Source of the DNA: Rhodococcus yunnanensis NBRC 103083
GTDB lineage: Bacteria > Actinomycetota > Actinomycetes > Mycobacteriales > Mycobacteriaceae
DNA: 64,000 nucleotides
Direction of reading: 5' to 3'
NCBI RefSeq assembly: GCF_001895005.1
Contig: NZ_BCXH01000016.1
Span: forward strand, 1 to 64,000
Shown: positions 51,610 through 61,100 of the stretch, one piece after another
How the letters are laid out: each line of letters opens with the position of its first letter
Position numbering within the stretch: position 1 is the first letter of the stretch
Notes under the pieces: model-generated
Told to the model about the DNA's origin: nothing
The model's input: only the letters and a program-made list of their open reading frames with translations
The model's database searches: none
Program-made: the position numbers and the translations under genes

Positions 51610-52445
51610 GCCCGGCGCTCCCGTCCGATTCCTTGGGCGATCAGGAGAAACCCCAGTACCAGCGCCGCGACGACGACAAGAGGTCCGACCGCGAACGCCG
51701 CGTTGATGTCGAGATTCGGGATGGAATCGGAGATGATCGAGCCGAGCGACGGCTGCGGCGGCCGAACGCCGATTCCGATGAAACTCATTGCACTCTCCAC
51801 GAATACCGCCAGCGAGAGCGACAGCGCCACCTGCACCCCGATGGGTTCGAGCGAGTTCGGCAGCACATGTGTCCGCAGAATCCACACTCGGCCCGCGCCG
51901 ATCACCTCGGCCGCTTCCACGAACGGCTGCTCGCGCACCTTCAGCACCGACGTGCGAATCAGTCGACCGAAGATCGGCAGTTCCGCCAACACGATCACCA
52001 CACCGACGGTGAATGCCCCCGGCCCGATGATCGCGGCAAGAGTGATGGCCAGAATCAAAGCAGGAAAGGCAAGTACGACGTCGAACACACGCTGAGCTGC
52101 GGTGTCCGCGGCAGGATGCAGAGTCGACAGCAGCCCGACGAGCCCACCCGCAATCGCACCGATCGGCACGGCCACGAACGCGATGATCAGATCTATCCGG
52201 ATTCCGTACAGCACCCGCGAGAACACGTCACGGTTTACCTGATCGGTGCCGAGCCAGTGTGTACCGTTCGGGCTCAACAGATTTGCGCCGGAGATCTGTT
52301 CGAGCGGATCGAACGGCGCAAGCACGGGGGCGAAGATACCCGCAAGCGCGATGACGGCGACGATGATCACCCCTGCAAGCCCCTGCCCGCGGGTGAGGCC
52401 TGTCCACCTGGTCCGTTGCGCGACAGGCTCTTCCAGTACCGTCAT
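51606..52445 (-). CDS. DppC-like ABC permease
   Basis: 279 residues from the ATG at 52445, ATGA overlap with the DppB-like gene. N-terminal helix, then LAPFDPLEQISGANLLSPNGTHWLGTDQVNRDVFSRVLYGIRI, the DppC/OppC extracytoplasmic signature, and the EAA loop VKVREQPFVEAAEVIGAGRVWILRTHVLPN-like segment (LKVREQPFVEAAEVIGAGRV) that contacts the ATPase. Six helices. Works with the DppB-like permease. Confidence 0.9.
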   Translation of the reverse strand: MTVLEEPVAQRTRWTGLTRGQGLAGVIIVAVIALAGIFAPVLAPFDPLEQISGANLLSPNGTHWLGTDQVNRDVFSRVLYGIRIDLIIAFVAVPIGAIAGGLVGLLSTLHPAADTAAQRVFDVVLAFPALILAITLAAIIGPGAFTVGVVIVLAELPIFGRLIRTSVLKVREQPFVEAAEVIGAGRVWILRTHVLPNSLEPIGVQVALSLSLAVFVESAMSFIGIGVRPPQPSLGSIISDSIPNLDINAAFAVGPLVVVAALVLGFLLIAQGIGRERRA

Positions 52446-53401
52446 GACGCTCCTCCGATCCTGATCCGCGGATCGAGATACGCATGGAGCACGTCGGTGA
52501 GCAGCTGCACGATGACGAACACCGACACCGACAGCAGCAACAGCACCTGGACCACGGGGTAATCGCGTCGACTGATGCCCTGTTCGATCAACTGCCCGAT
52601 ACCCGGCCACGCGAAGATCGCTTCTACCAGTACCGCCCCACCGAGCAGCTGCCCGGTTTGCAATCCGAGCGCAGTCACCATGGTCGGCAACGCATTACGC
52701 AGAGCGCTGCGCGAGACGAGGTTCCACTGCGAGACACCGAGCGAACGGGCCGTCGTCACGTACGGCTGCCGTAGTTCGGTACGCAGCGACTCCGTCAGGA
52801 ACCGCGTCAACGCGGCCGCCACCGGAAGCGCGAGGCAGATCGCCGGCAACAACAGATATTGGACGGTTATGTCGGGGCGGGCGAGGAATCCGGCCGGCGG
52901 TGTGCCCCCGGCCGGCAATACGGGTATCGACACGGCGAAGAAGAGGACCAGTAGTACACCGGACACGAAGGGAGGCAGAGCAACTGCGAGTGTGTTGGCA
53001 CCGTTGACGACTACGGTGAGCCATCGTCTGGGCCAGGCGACTGCGGCGATGGAGAGTGTCACCGAGACGAGGACGGCCAACACGAGCGCTGTCACGGACA
53101 GCACGATGGTGTTCGTCAAACCGTCGGCGACGAGGTCGGCGATCGAGCCGCCGATGACGTAGGACCGGCCGAGGTCGAGGCTGAGGACTCCGCCGAGCCA
53201 GGTGAGGTATTGGGCGGGGATGGAGGTGTCGAGGCCGAGTTGCGCGCGGATCGCGGCGATGGATTCTTCGCTGGCGTCGGGTCCGGCGAGGGTGGTCGCT
53301 GCGTCGCCAGGGACGAGTCGAAGCACCAGGAAGATCACGATGGACGCCAGGAACAGTACGAGTATCGCGGACGGCAGCCGCCGGACGAGGTATCGCGTCA
53401 T
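52442..53401 (-). CDS. DppB-like ABC permease
   Basis: 319 residues, ATGA overlap with the binding protein gene. MTRYLVRRLPSAILVLFLASIVIFLVLRLVPGD is the family start, followed by the EAA loop region YVTTARSLGVSQWNLVSRSALRNALP and the end WPGIGQLIEQGISRRDYPVVQ. Six helices. In this operon the order is binding protein, DppB, DppC, double ATPase, all overlapping by four bases, i.e. tightly coupled translation. Confidence 0.9.
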   Translation of the reverse strand: MTRYLVRRLPSAILVLFLASIVIFLVLRLVPGDAATTLAGPDASEESIAAIRAQLGLDTSIPAQYLTWLGGVLSLDLGRSYVIGGSIADLVADGLTNTIVLSVTALVLAVLVSVTLSIAAVAWPRRWLTVVVNGANTLAVALPPFVSGVLLVLFFAVSIPVLPAGGTPPAGFLARPDITVQYLLLPAICLALPVAAALTRFLTESLRTELRQPYVTTARSLGVSQWNLVSRSALRNALPTMVTALGLQTGQLLGGAVLVEAIFAWPGIGQLIEQGISRRDYPVVQVLLLLSVSVFVIVQLLTDVLHAYLDPRIRIGGAS

Positions 53402-54975
53402 GACAGGAACGTATCGGTGAGCAGGATTTCGGATCTCTTGGTCCAGTCGATTCCGTGGACGCTGTTGGCGGAGACGATCTGGTTGAAGACCACGCCGATC
53501 TCGATGAGGAACAGCCCGTCGAGCAGTTCTCGGCTGACGCCGGAGTATTTTTCGACTGCCTCGTCGCTCGTGCCGTCGGCGACCTGCCACGCCTGGTCCG
53601 CTGCCGCGACGTATGCGGGTGATTCGTAGCGGGAGGCGTTCTTCAGTGCGTTGAACGGGTAGGCGCTGACGGTGAGTGTGGACGGAATGTACTGCGCCCA
53701 GGAGTGGAAGGTGACCCACAATGCCTGGAACTGTGCGCCGATGAGCTGTTTGACGAAGGCTGCGCTCTCGACGGGGTCGAGTTCGACGGTGATACCGATG
53801 TCGGCGAGGTTCGCCTGCACGATCTGTGCGGTTGCCTCGTAGTACGGATTGCCCGCCTGGTAGGTCAGCGGCAGCGACGGGATGGCGCCGACTTCGGCGA
53901 CCAGGGCTCGGGCCTTGTCGACGTCGAGTGCGAAGGTGCTGTTCAGTGATTCGTCGTATGCCGGTGAATTCTTCGGCCACGGCACGTTGATGGGATAGCC
54001 CGCGCCGCGGAACACCTCGGCGATGATGCGGTCGCGGTCGAGTGCGAAGGCGATGGCCTGTCGCAGCCGGACGTCGGCCAGCGCCGGATTCTGCACATTG
54101 GTTCCGACGTAGATCTGCAGTTCGGCGCCTTCGAGGTTCGAGGTCGTGTGCCCGCCGTCCTTCGAGAGCGTCTCGGCGTCGCGATAGTTGATGTTGGTCA
54201 CCGCCTGCACCTGGTTCGCCCGCAGCGAGTTCACGAGAGCCTGCGAATCGGGGATGATCGACACCTCCACGCGGTCCAGATACGGCCGTTCGGGCACCCA
54301 GTACTTCTCGTTGCGTTCGAATATCAACGACGAGTTGGGAGTTCGCGAGGTCAACACGAACGGCCCGGTACCGACGAACTTCTCTCCCGTCGCCAACTGC
54401 TCGATCGACTCGCTGTCGAGGATCGGCACCGTGTCGAGCAGGTCGAAGATGTTGCCCAGCGGATGGGCGAACGTCAGCACGATCTGATGCGGATCGGTCG
54501 TGTCGAATCCGGTGACCGCTGCAGCCGTACTCTTGAGCTGCGCAGTCCATTTCGGATCCGCGTACGTCCGGATCGAGAATTCCGCGTCCGCGGAGGTGAA
54601 CGGCCTGCCCGAGTGGAACGTGACGTCGTCGCGTAGTTGCAATGTCAACGACAGACCGTCGGGAGCCAATTCCCACGATGTCGCGAGCAGAGGCGTCGGC
54701 GACAGTTCGTCGTGCGGATAGCGGATGAGGCTCTCGTACGCCAGACCGATGACCGTCGTTGCCCCTGCAGTGTTGGTCAGGAAGTTCGCGGGCACCACAT
54801 CCTGCGTCACGGCCGTCTTCAGCGTCCCACCGCGCACCGGGGTGGCGTCGGCGGAGCCCTCCGACTTCTGCTCGTCGACCGCGGAGGCGCATGCCGAGGT
54901 ACCGAAGATCGCCAGTGCGGTCAGGCCTACGCCGCGCAGAAGAGTGCGCCGGTCGAGGGGCAGAGTTGTACTCAC
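53398..54975 (-). CDS. Family 5 extracellular solute-binding lipoprotein
   Basis: 525 residues from the GTG at 54975. DRRTLLRGVGLTALAIFGTSAC has twin Arg before a hydrophobic core and a lipobox SAC, so the protein is probably exported by Tat and lipidated. The SBP_bac_5 domain shows RGGTLKTAVTQDVVPANF, LATSWELAPDGLSLTLQLRDDVTFHSGRPFTSADAEFSIRT, ATGEKFVGTGPFVL and VRLRQAIAFALDRDRI. Divergent from the TauD gene with a 217-bp promoter gap. A second binding protein of the same family is at 58.5 kb. Confidence 0.9.
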   Translation of the reverse strand: MSTTLPLDRRTLLRGVGLTALAIFGTSACASAVDEQKSEGSADATPVRGGTLKTAVTQDVVPANFLTNTAGATTVIGLAYESLIRYPHDELSPTPLLATSWELAPDGLSLTLQLRDDVTFHSGRPFTSADAEFSIRTYADPKWTAQLKSTAAAVTGFDTTDPHQIVLTFAHPLGNIFDLLDTVPILDSESIEQLATGEKFVGTGPFVLTSRTPNSSLIFERNEKYWVPERPYLDRVEVSIIPDSQALVNSLRANQVQAVTNINYRDAETLSKDGGHTTSNLEGAELQIYVGTNVQNPALADVRLRQAIAFALDRDRIIAEVFRGAGYPINVPWPKNSPAYDESLNSTFALDVDKARALVAEVGAIPSLPLTYQAGNPYYEATAQIVQANLADIGITVELDPVESAAFVKQLIGAQFQALWVTFHSWAQYIPSTLTVSAYPFNALKNASRYESPAYVAAADQAWQVADGTSDEAVEKYSGVSRELLDGLFLIEIGVVFNQIVSANSVHGIDWTKRSEILLTDTFLS

Positions 54976-55192
54976 GTGACATCCGTCTTTCGAGGGTAGG
55001 AGTTGGGCGCGCAGCCGTGAGCGGCCGGATTCATGTCAGCGAAGCTAGCATCAGCCTGCCGAGAGGAACTTCGGTTGTAATCACGGTGAATCCAACTGTG
55101 TACATCCAGGGGGCACGTGTGATTCGGTAGTGCAATCCCTCACTGCGCCCGTGTAATTCGTGCAGTGCCGCTGTCGTAGGAAAGGTAGACCA

Positions 55193-56134
55193 ATGTCGGT
55201 AAACACACTCCCCGAAGCGTCGTCCGCACTTCGTGCAGTCAAGATCGGCGGCAAGATCGGCGCACGCATCGAAGGTGTGCGCCTCGGCGGCGACCTCGAC
55301 GCCGAGACAGTCGACTTCATCCGCCGCTCGCTGCTCACGCACAAGGTGATCTTCTTCAGCGGACAGGACCACCTCGACGACGAGAGCCAGTACGCGTTCG
55401 CCGAACTTCTCGGGGCCCCGACGACGCCGCATCCCACGGTCACCTCCCGCGGCACCAAGACTCTCGCGATCGACTCCGAGTACGGCAAGGCGAACAGCTG
55501 GCACTCCGACGTCACGTTCGTCGACCGCATCCCGAAAGCATCGATCCTGCGTGCCGTCTCGCTGCCGGAGTACGGCGGCAACACCACGTGGGCCTCACAG
55601 GTGGCCGCATACGAGCAGCTGCCGGACTCGCTCAAGGCGCTCGTGGACAATCTGTGGGCGACACACTCGAACAGTTACGACTACTCGGCCACCTCCGCGG
55701 AGAAGATCCAGAACGAGAAGTCGGCCGAGTACCGCAAGGAGTTTCAGTCCACGTACTTCGAGACCGAGCACCCGGTGGTGCGCGTTCACCCCGAGACGGG
55801 CGAGAAGACACTGTTGCTCGGCCACTTCATCAAGAACTTCATCGGGTTGTCCACCAAGGAATCGCAGACGCTGTTCAACCTCCTGCAGGATCGGGTCACC
55901 CAGTTGGAGAACACCGTTCGGTGGACGTGGTCGCTCGGCGACGTCGCCATCTGGGACAACCGCGCAACCCAGCACTACGCCGTCGCGGACTGGGACGATC
56001 AGTACCGTCGCCTCGAGCGCATCACTCTCGCCGGCGACGTACCCGTGCACCCGAACGGGGACACGAGCCGCGTGATCGCCGGGGACGCAACACATTATTC
56101 GGTCGTCGACGAGCCCGTCCGCATCACTCTCTGA
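55193..56134 (+). CDS. TauD/AtsK-type Fe(II)/2-oxoglutarate dioxygenase
   Basis: 313 residues from the ATG at 55193, preceded by AGGAAAGG. The iron triad is His104, Asp106 (SWHSDVTF) and His261 (NRATQHYAV), and the 2-oxoglutarate-binding Arg is Arg276 (RRLERITL). The chain reads like taurine dioxygenase and the alkylsulfatase AtsK, which release sulfite or sulfate from sulfonates or alkyl sulfate esters. The next gene, an arylsulfatase, starts on its stop (TGATG). A sulfur-starvation role is strongly suggested. Confidence 0.9.
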   Translation: MSVNTLPEASSALRAVKIGGKIGARIEGVRLGGDLDAETVDFIRRSLLTHKVIFFSGQDHLDDESQYAFAELLGAPTTPHPTVTSRGTKTLAIDSEYGKANSWHSDVTFVDRIPKASILRAVSLPEYGGNTTWASQVAAYEQLPDSLKALVDNLWATHSNSYDYSATSAEKIQNEKSAEYRKEFQSTYFETEHPVVRVHPETGEKTLLLGHFIKNFIGLSTKESQTLFNLLQDRVTQLENTVRWTWSLGDVAIWDNRATQHYAVADWDDQYRRLERITLAGDVPVHPNGDTSRVIAGDATHYSVVDEPVRITL

Positions 56135-58419
56135 TGCCGATCCCGCCACATGCGCGGGGTTACGAAGGATTCGAGGGTCGAGTCGGCAGAACCACCGCCG
56201 ACTCGACCCCGTCCTGGACGTACCCTCCGACTGCTCCTGCCGGTGCACCGAACATCGTCGTCATCCTCATCGACGACATGGGTTACAGCGACACCGGCCC
56301 CTACGGTTCGGAAATCGAGACGCCCCACCTGGACAGGCTTGCCGCCACGGGGGTTCGCTTCACCAATTACCATACGACGCCGCTGTGTTCACCATCGCGA
56401 GCTTCGCTGCTGACGGGCATCAACGCCCACCGCGCCGGCTACGGGTACGTCTCCAATGCCGATCCCGGATTCCCCGGCCTGCGCCTGGAACTCGCCGACG
56501 ACGTCTCGACGCTCCCGGAGATACTGCGGGACAACGGGTACGCGACCTATGCCGTCGGGAAGTGGCACCTGGTCCGCGATGCGAACATGGGACCGGGACG
56601 CACCAAGGACTCGTGGCCGACGCAGCGCGGATTCGACCGCTACTACGGCTCGTTGGAGGGTCTGAACTCGTTCTACCACCCGAATCAGCTGACATCGGAC
56701 AACGGCGCAGTGGAGGTCGACGAGTATCCCGAGGGTTACTACCTGACCGACGATCTCACCGACCGCGCCGTCGGATACATCAAGGATCTACGCGCCCATT
56801 CGTCCAAGCCGTTCTTTCTGTACTTCGCGCACGTCGCGATGCACGGGCCACTGCAGGTCAAGCCCTCCGATCGCGCGAAATATCACGGCAGGTACGCCGA
56901 GGGATGGGATCGTCTGCGCGAGAGTCGTTTCGCCGCACAACTCGCGGCCGGGCTCTTCCCCGAGGGTACCGAGCAGGCGCCGCGGAACACCGAACCCGGA
57001 TACGACGTCGAACCATGGGATTCTCTGACAGCGGACCAGCAGCGCCGATTCGCCGCCTACATGGAGGTGTACGCCGGGATGGTCGACAGCGTCGATCAGA
57101 GCATCGGCCGGGTACTCGACGTCATCGAGGAACTGGGCGAGCTCGACAACACCATCGTCGTGTTCACCTCCGACAACGGCGGCACCGCCGAGGGCGGGCC
57201 CGAAGGCACCCGCAGCTATTTCGCCGAATTCGCGGGCGTGTCGGATCCGGACTGGGTGGGTGACGTCCCGCACGACGAGCAGCTCATCGGGACGGCCCGA
57301 TTAGGAGTGCACTACCCCCGCGGCTGGGGCCAGACGTCGAACACGCCTTTTCGGTTCTACAAGGGACAGACGTTCGCCGGCGGGGTACGAGTGCCGTTCA
57401 TCCTGTCGTGGCCTGCGGGGCTCCCCGCGTCCGGTGAGATTCGTGACCAGTACGCATACGTCACCGACCTCGCGCCGACGTTGCTCGATCTGGCCGGCCT
57501 GAGCAAGCCCGCCGAACGTAGAGGGCTGCCCGCCAAAGAGTTCGACGGCGTGTCCGCGGCGCCGGTGATCGCGCGGGGCGAGCCGTCACGGCACGTCGAG
57601 CAGTACTCCGAGATCACCGGCCACCGCGGGTACTACCGCGACGGGTGGAAGTTGCTGGCGTTGCAGGACCCGGGTGCGGACATCGACTCCCCGCACTGGC
57701 AGCTCTTCGATGTGCGGACGGATCCGACCGAGCTGCACGATGTCTCGGCGATTCATCCAGGGAAGGTAGCCGAGCTCGCGGCGGCCTGGGACGATGCCGC
57801 GTGGGCCAACACGGTTTTCCCTCTTGTCACCCGCGCCGACCTTGCCCGGCGACGTCCGGAGGAAGCTCGGCTGTCCGACCCGGTGACCATACTTGCCGGC
57901 ACACCGACGTTGGAGCGCTACCGGTCCTCGAAGCTGATCGCGTACAGGGACTTCACCATCGATGTCCTGGTGGACGACGTCGGTGAGGGTGTCCTCGTGG
58001 CACACGGCGATCCGCAGGGCGGGTACATTCTGTACATCGAGAACGGCCGCATCGTGTTCGGGTTCAACAGTTTCGGACGCTACACCGAAGCATTCGGCCC
58101 GGTGCCCATCGATGCTCACACCATCACCGTCGACGCCACGGTCGCACCTCGGCTGCGCTGGAACTTCCGGATATCGGTGGACGGCGCCCCGGTCGCCCGG
58201 TTGGACGATCAAGTCCAGCTGGTTGCGATGGCACCGTGGACCGGCATCTCCGTGGGCGTCGATGCCCGAGGTCCCGTGTCCTGGGATCTACGCGAACGGC
58301 GCGGACCGTTCCGTTACTCGGGTTCGCTGAGGTCCGTGACCTACCGGCCCGGCCCGGTGCAGGTCGAGGCGGCAACAGTCGACCGGATCGAGAGCGACGC
58401 CGAGGTGTTCGCGGATTGA
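56134..58419 (+). CDS. Type I arylsulfatase (formylglycine-dependent)
   Basis: 761 residues from the ATG at 56134. The Cys-type signature CSPSRASLLTG (Cys85) is the site of conversion to formylglycine. Metal and active-site partners are visible: Asp47-Asp48 (IDDMG), Lys143 and His145 (VGKWH), His237 (AMHGPL), Asp347-Asn348 (TSDNGG) and Lys410. No signal peptide, so it is cytoplasmic like Pseudomonas AtsA. About 200 residues of beta-rich C-terminal domain beyond the usual 540 may bind substrate. Conversion of Cys85 needs a formylglycine-generating enzyme, not in this window. Confidence 0.9.
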   Translation: MPIPPHARGYEGFEGRVGRTTADSTPSWTYPPTAPAGAPNIVVILIDDMGYSDTGPYGSEIETPHLDRLAATGVRFTNYHTTPLCSPSRASLLTGINAHRAGYGYVSNADPGFPGLRLELADDVSTLPEILRDNGYATYAVGKWHLVRDANMGPGRTKDSWPTQRGFDRYYGSLEGLNSFYHPNQLTSDNGAVEVDEYPEGYYLTDDLTDRAVGYIKDLRAHSSKPFFLYFAHVAMHGPLQVKPSDRAKYHGRYAEGWDRLRESRFAAQLAAGLFPEGTEQAPRNTEPGYDVEPWDSLTADQQRRFAAYMEVYAGMVDSVDQSIGRVLDVIEELGELDNTIVVFTSDNGGTAEGGPEGTRSYFAEFAGVSDPDWVGDVPHDEQLIGTARLGVHYPRGWGQTSNTPFRFYKGQTFAGGVRVPFILSWPAGLPASGEIRDQYAYVTDLAPTLLDLAGLSKPAERRGLPAKEFDGVSAAPVIARGEPSRHVEQYSEITGHRGYYRDGWKLLALQDPGADIDSPHWQLFDVRTDPTELHDVSAIHPGKVAELAAAWDDAAWANTVFPLVTRADLARRRPEEARLSDPVTILAGTPTLERYRSSKLIAYRDFTIDVLVDDVGEGVLVAHGDPQGGYILYIENGRIVFGFNSFGRYTEAFGPVPIDAHTITVDATVAPRLRWNFRISVDGAPVARLDDQVQLVAMAPWTGISVGVDARGPVSWDLRERRGPFRYSGSLRSVTYRPGPVQVEAATVDRIESDAEVFAD

Positions 58420-58462
58420 TGCGGCTACGCCCCCGGCGCGTGAGCCACATACAGGAGGAACC

Positions 58463-59998
58463 ATGATCAACCGTAGAAGTTTTCTGACCGCGGGTGCCGC
58501 CGCCGTATTTCTCACCGCCTGCTCGTCGGCGGTGGAGGAGTCACGCAGCGGTGGCACGGGAGAACCCGGCGGCACACTGGTGATCGGCTCGCTCAGCGAT
58601 CTGAACCCGGCGAGCATCTTCTCGCAATCGCTGACATCGATGACCATCGGCGGACTCGTCTTCGACACACTCGTCCGACTCGATCCCGACACGCTCGAGC
58701 CGACGCCCCGCGTCGCGACGTCGTGGGCGGTATCGGACGACGGACTGCAGGTCACGCTCGATCTGCGCGACGACGTCACCTTCCACTCCGGACGGCCGTT
58801 GACATCCGAGGACGTCGCATACGCGTTCGCCAACCTCGCGAAGGACGCCGCCGGTTCGCAGCTCCAGGCTGCAGCGAAGACGATCACCGCCGTCGATACC
58901 TCGGACGCGCACGTCGCGGTGCTCACTCTGGCACACCCGCTGGTCAACCTGAACGACCTGCTCGAGTTCACGTTGCTGACCGACTCCGAATCCGAAGCCG
59001 AACTCCTGTCCGGTGAAAAGTTCATCGGCACAGGCCCGTTCGTGTTCGACTCGTGGCAGCGCGGGCAGCAGTCCAACTGGAAGCGTAACGAGAACTACTG
59101 GGGCGACGCGGCTCTGCTCGACGGTGTCACCGTGCGCGTGGTTCCCGACAGCTCTGCACTGTTGTCCTCGGTACGATCGGGTCAGACGAATGCGGTGATC
59201 GGGGTGTCGGCGCAGGACGCACGGCCGTTCTCGGGTGATCAGTTCACCGTCGAGCACGAGGACGTCTACGACGTGGCCTACTACGTCGGTGTCAACGTCA
59301 ACGATCCTGCGCTGGCGGACAAAAGGATTCGCCAGGCCATCTCGTACGCGGTCGACCGGACGCGGATCGTCGACGAGGTCCTCGGCGGTATCGGCATCGC
59401 GTCGAGTGCACCGTGGCCCGAGTCCTCACCTGCGTACGACGCCTCTGCCAGGGACTTCTACTCCCGTGATCTGGAGAAGGCACGACAGTTGCTCGCCGAG
59501 GCGGGCGGCCCACCCGCTGCCCCGCTGCTTCTGTCCTACGGAACCGGTGTGGCCCCTGCGCGCACCATCGCCGCGATCATCGAGAACAACCTCGCCGAGA
59601 TCGGTTTCACCGTCACCCTCGATCCCCGCGAACAAGCTGCGTTCTCACCGTTCCTCGGCAGCGGTCAGCATCAGCTCTGGATCAATCCGCACGGCTTCGC
59701 GCAGCTCAACCCGTCCACCCTCGCGACGGGCGCGGCGCCGTTCAAGCCGGCCAAGAACCTGTCGGGGTACACCTCACCGCAGTACACCGACATCGTCGAT
59801 CGCCTGTGGTCGCACGCCGACCCCGACAGCGACGCGGCAAAGGCGTCGTACACGGAGTTCTCGGATCTGTTGCTCGACGAGCAGTTCGTCATCGACCTCG
59901 CCGTCACCACCAACACGAACATCTACACCGCAGGCACCGCGGGTATCACCTGGAACCGGTACAAGAATCTCATTCTGGACACGGCGACGGTGGGCTGA
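58463..59998 (+). CDS. Family 5 extracellular solute-binding lipoprotein, second copy
   Basis: 511 residues, GGAGGAA before the ATG. Twin Arg (NRRSFLTAG) and lipobox LTAC (Cys20) as in the 53.4-kb copy; the SBP_bac_5 domain has GGTLVIGSLSDLNPASIF, VATSWAVSDDGLQVTLDLRDDVTFHSGRPLTSEDVAYAF, LLSGEKFIGTGPFVF and IRQAISYAVDRTRIVDEV. It is 44 bp after the sulfatase and on the strand opposite to the permeases, which have no other copy here. So two binding proteins probably feed one transporter, widening its range of sulfur compounds. Confidence 0.85.
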   Translation: MINRRSFLTAGAAAVFLTACSSAVEESRSGGTGEPGGTLVIGSLSDLNPASIFSQSLTSMTIGGLVFDTLVRLDPDTLEPTPRVATSWAVSDDGLQVTLDLRDDVTFHSGRPLTSEDVAYAFANLAKDAAGSQLQAAAKTITAVDTSDAHVAVLTLAHPLVNLNDLLEFTLLTDSESEAELLSGEKFIGTGPFVFDSWQRGQQSNWKRNENYWGDAALLDGVTVRVVPDSSALLSSVRSGQTNAVIGVSAQDARPFSGDQFTVEHEDVYDVAYYVGVNVNDPALADKRIRQAISYAVDRTRIVDEVLGGIGIASSAPWPESSPAYDASARDFYSRDLEKARQLLAEAGGPPAAPLLLSYGTGVAPARTIAAIIENNLAEIGFTVTLDPREQAAFSPFLGSGQHQLWINPHGFAQLNPSTLATGAAPFKPAKNLSGYTSPQYTDIVDRLWSHADPDSDAAKASYTEFSDLLLDEQFVIDLAVTTNTNIYTAGTAGITWNRYKNLILDTATVG

Positions 59999-60006
59999 CG
60001 CCCACC
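59989..60006. terminator. Bidirectional GC-rich stem-loop over the binding-protein stop
   Basis: GGTGGGC (59989-59995) pairs with GCCCACC (60000-60006) around TGAC, which is the stop codon plus one base. It lies between convergent genes (end 59998 and end 60039) and could end transcription from both sides. Confidence 0.55.
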
Positions 60007-60043
60007 TCCAGAACCAGCCACCTCCAGAACCATCCACCTCAGG
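60002..60043. repeat. 16-bp tandem repeat at the 3' end of the permease gene
   Basis: CCACCTCCAGAACCA occurs at 60002 and 60018, with a third, partial copy from 60034 that includes the permease stop codon on the minus strand. The period is exactly 16 bp over 2.6 copies. Confidence 0.8.
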
Positions 60044-61100
60044 GCCGCAACCTACGCACCAGCAACGTCGACGAGCCTGCCAGCACTGCCGAGAGCAGAA
60101 GGCACAGCGCCGTTTCGGTGAACTGGAATCGCCAGAACATCCGGTCCGAGTGGTAGCGACTCTCGTAGTGGTCGACACCCATCGCGCGCAGACACGTCAC
60201 CCTCTCACGTGCGTCCTCGGCGTACCACGCGTCCAGACGTGCCTCGTACTCGGCGTTGGTCTCGTCGGCCGCCGGTTCGACCCAGTCGTCGCCATTCGAG
60301 ACGCACGCGTCGGGGGCAACCACGACCCGTTGCCCCTGAGCGTCCACGTAGTCGGTACCGACGGTCCATTCCGGATAGAAGTCGGCGTACCCCAGTTGGG
60401 TGTACGACGAGAACGCGCCGGTGAACATCTCGTCGAGCGGAATTTCCTGCACCTGTGGGCTGGCGTAATGCTCGCGGAGCTGAACCGGAAAGAGCACCAA
60501 CGCGAATACGGTCAGAACCAGAGTCGCGATCATGGCACCGACCGTGTGCCGCAACAACAATGCGCTCGTACTACCGATCGTCAGCGCCAAGGCCGTGTAT
60601 CCGGCAGGAACCAACCCTGCCGCACCGAACGACGGCCACTGCAGGCGCGAGTCGATGGCGCCTACGAAACCGAATGCGCCCGAGGTGGATTGGTATTGGT
60701 ACCGAGCCCAGAACCACACGTACCCCAGGACGAGCATCGCGAGGACGACGGGAACGAACACCACCAGCACACGCGTCCAGTACCAGCGTCGACGACTCAC
60801 CGCCTGTGTCAGACCGAGGACGTGTGTGCCACGTTCGATATCGCGTGAGAACACCGTGACTCCGACGAAGAGCCCCAGCACGACGGGCAATCCGATCGTC
60901 GCCACGGACGCAAGAGTCAGCGTCGATTCCGCGAGGCACCCCGTCGCCGCATAACCGAAGCACTGGAAGAAGAAGGTTCCGAACGGACGAACCCCGCCGA
61001 GGCCGAGTGTCAACCCAAAAACCACGGCAGCAAGAACAAGGGGTACGAGCACGGAGGCAAGGACGGTTGCGCGGAACTGACGCCACGTCACCCAGATCAC
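60039..61100 (-). CDS. ABC transporter permease, paralogue of the first gene
   Basis: 353 residues from the GTG at 61100, which overlaps the ATPase stop as GTGA. The same plan as the 238-1266 permease: IWVTWRQFRATV start, paired Cys in the first loop (FFFQCFGYAATGC), VTVFSRDIERGTHVLGLTQAVSRRRWYWTRV, a long outer domain with VVAPDACVSNGDDW and ERVTCLRAMGVDHYESRYHSDRMFWRFQF, then a last helix. Third gene of a GntR-ATPase-permease operon, the layout of YtrA-type antibiotic or envelope-stress systems. Confidence 0.8.
   Translation of the reverse strand: MIWVTWRQFRATVLASVLVPLVLAAVVFGLTLGLGGVRPFGTFFFQCFGYAATGCLAESTLTLASVATIGLPVVLGLFVGVTVFSRDIERGTHVLGLTQAVSRRRWYWTRVLVVFVPVVLAMLVLGYVWFWARYQYQSTSGAFGFVGAIDSRLQWPSFGAAGLVPAGYTALALTIGSTSALLLRHTVGAMIATLVLTVFALVLFPVQLREHYASPQVQEIPLDEMFTGAFSSYTQLGYADFYPEWTVGTDYVDAQGQRVVVAPDACVSNGDDWVEPAADETNAEYEARLDAWYAEDARERVTCLRAMGVDHYESRYHSDRMFWRFQFTETALCLLLSAVLAGSSTLLVRRLRP

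Noticed and set aside
52442-54982. Long reading of the DppB frame through the binding-protein gene (846 residues)
   Set aside because: The part upstream of 53401 is Arg-rich and shifted relative to a clear SBP_bac_5 gene; the permease start at 53401 has the family N-terminus.
59235-60848. 537-residue plus-strand frame across the binding protein and permease
   Set aside because: Shadow of two real convergent genes; Ser/Arg/Thr-rich with no motif.
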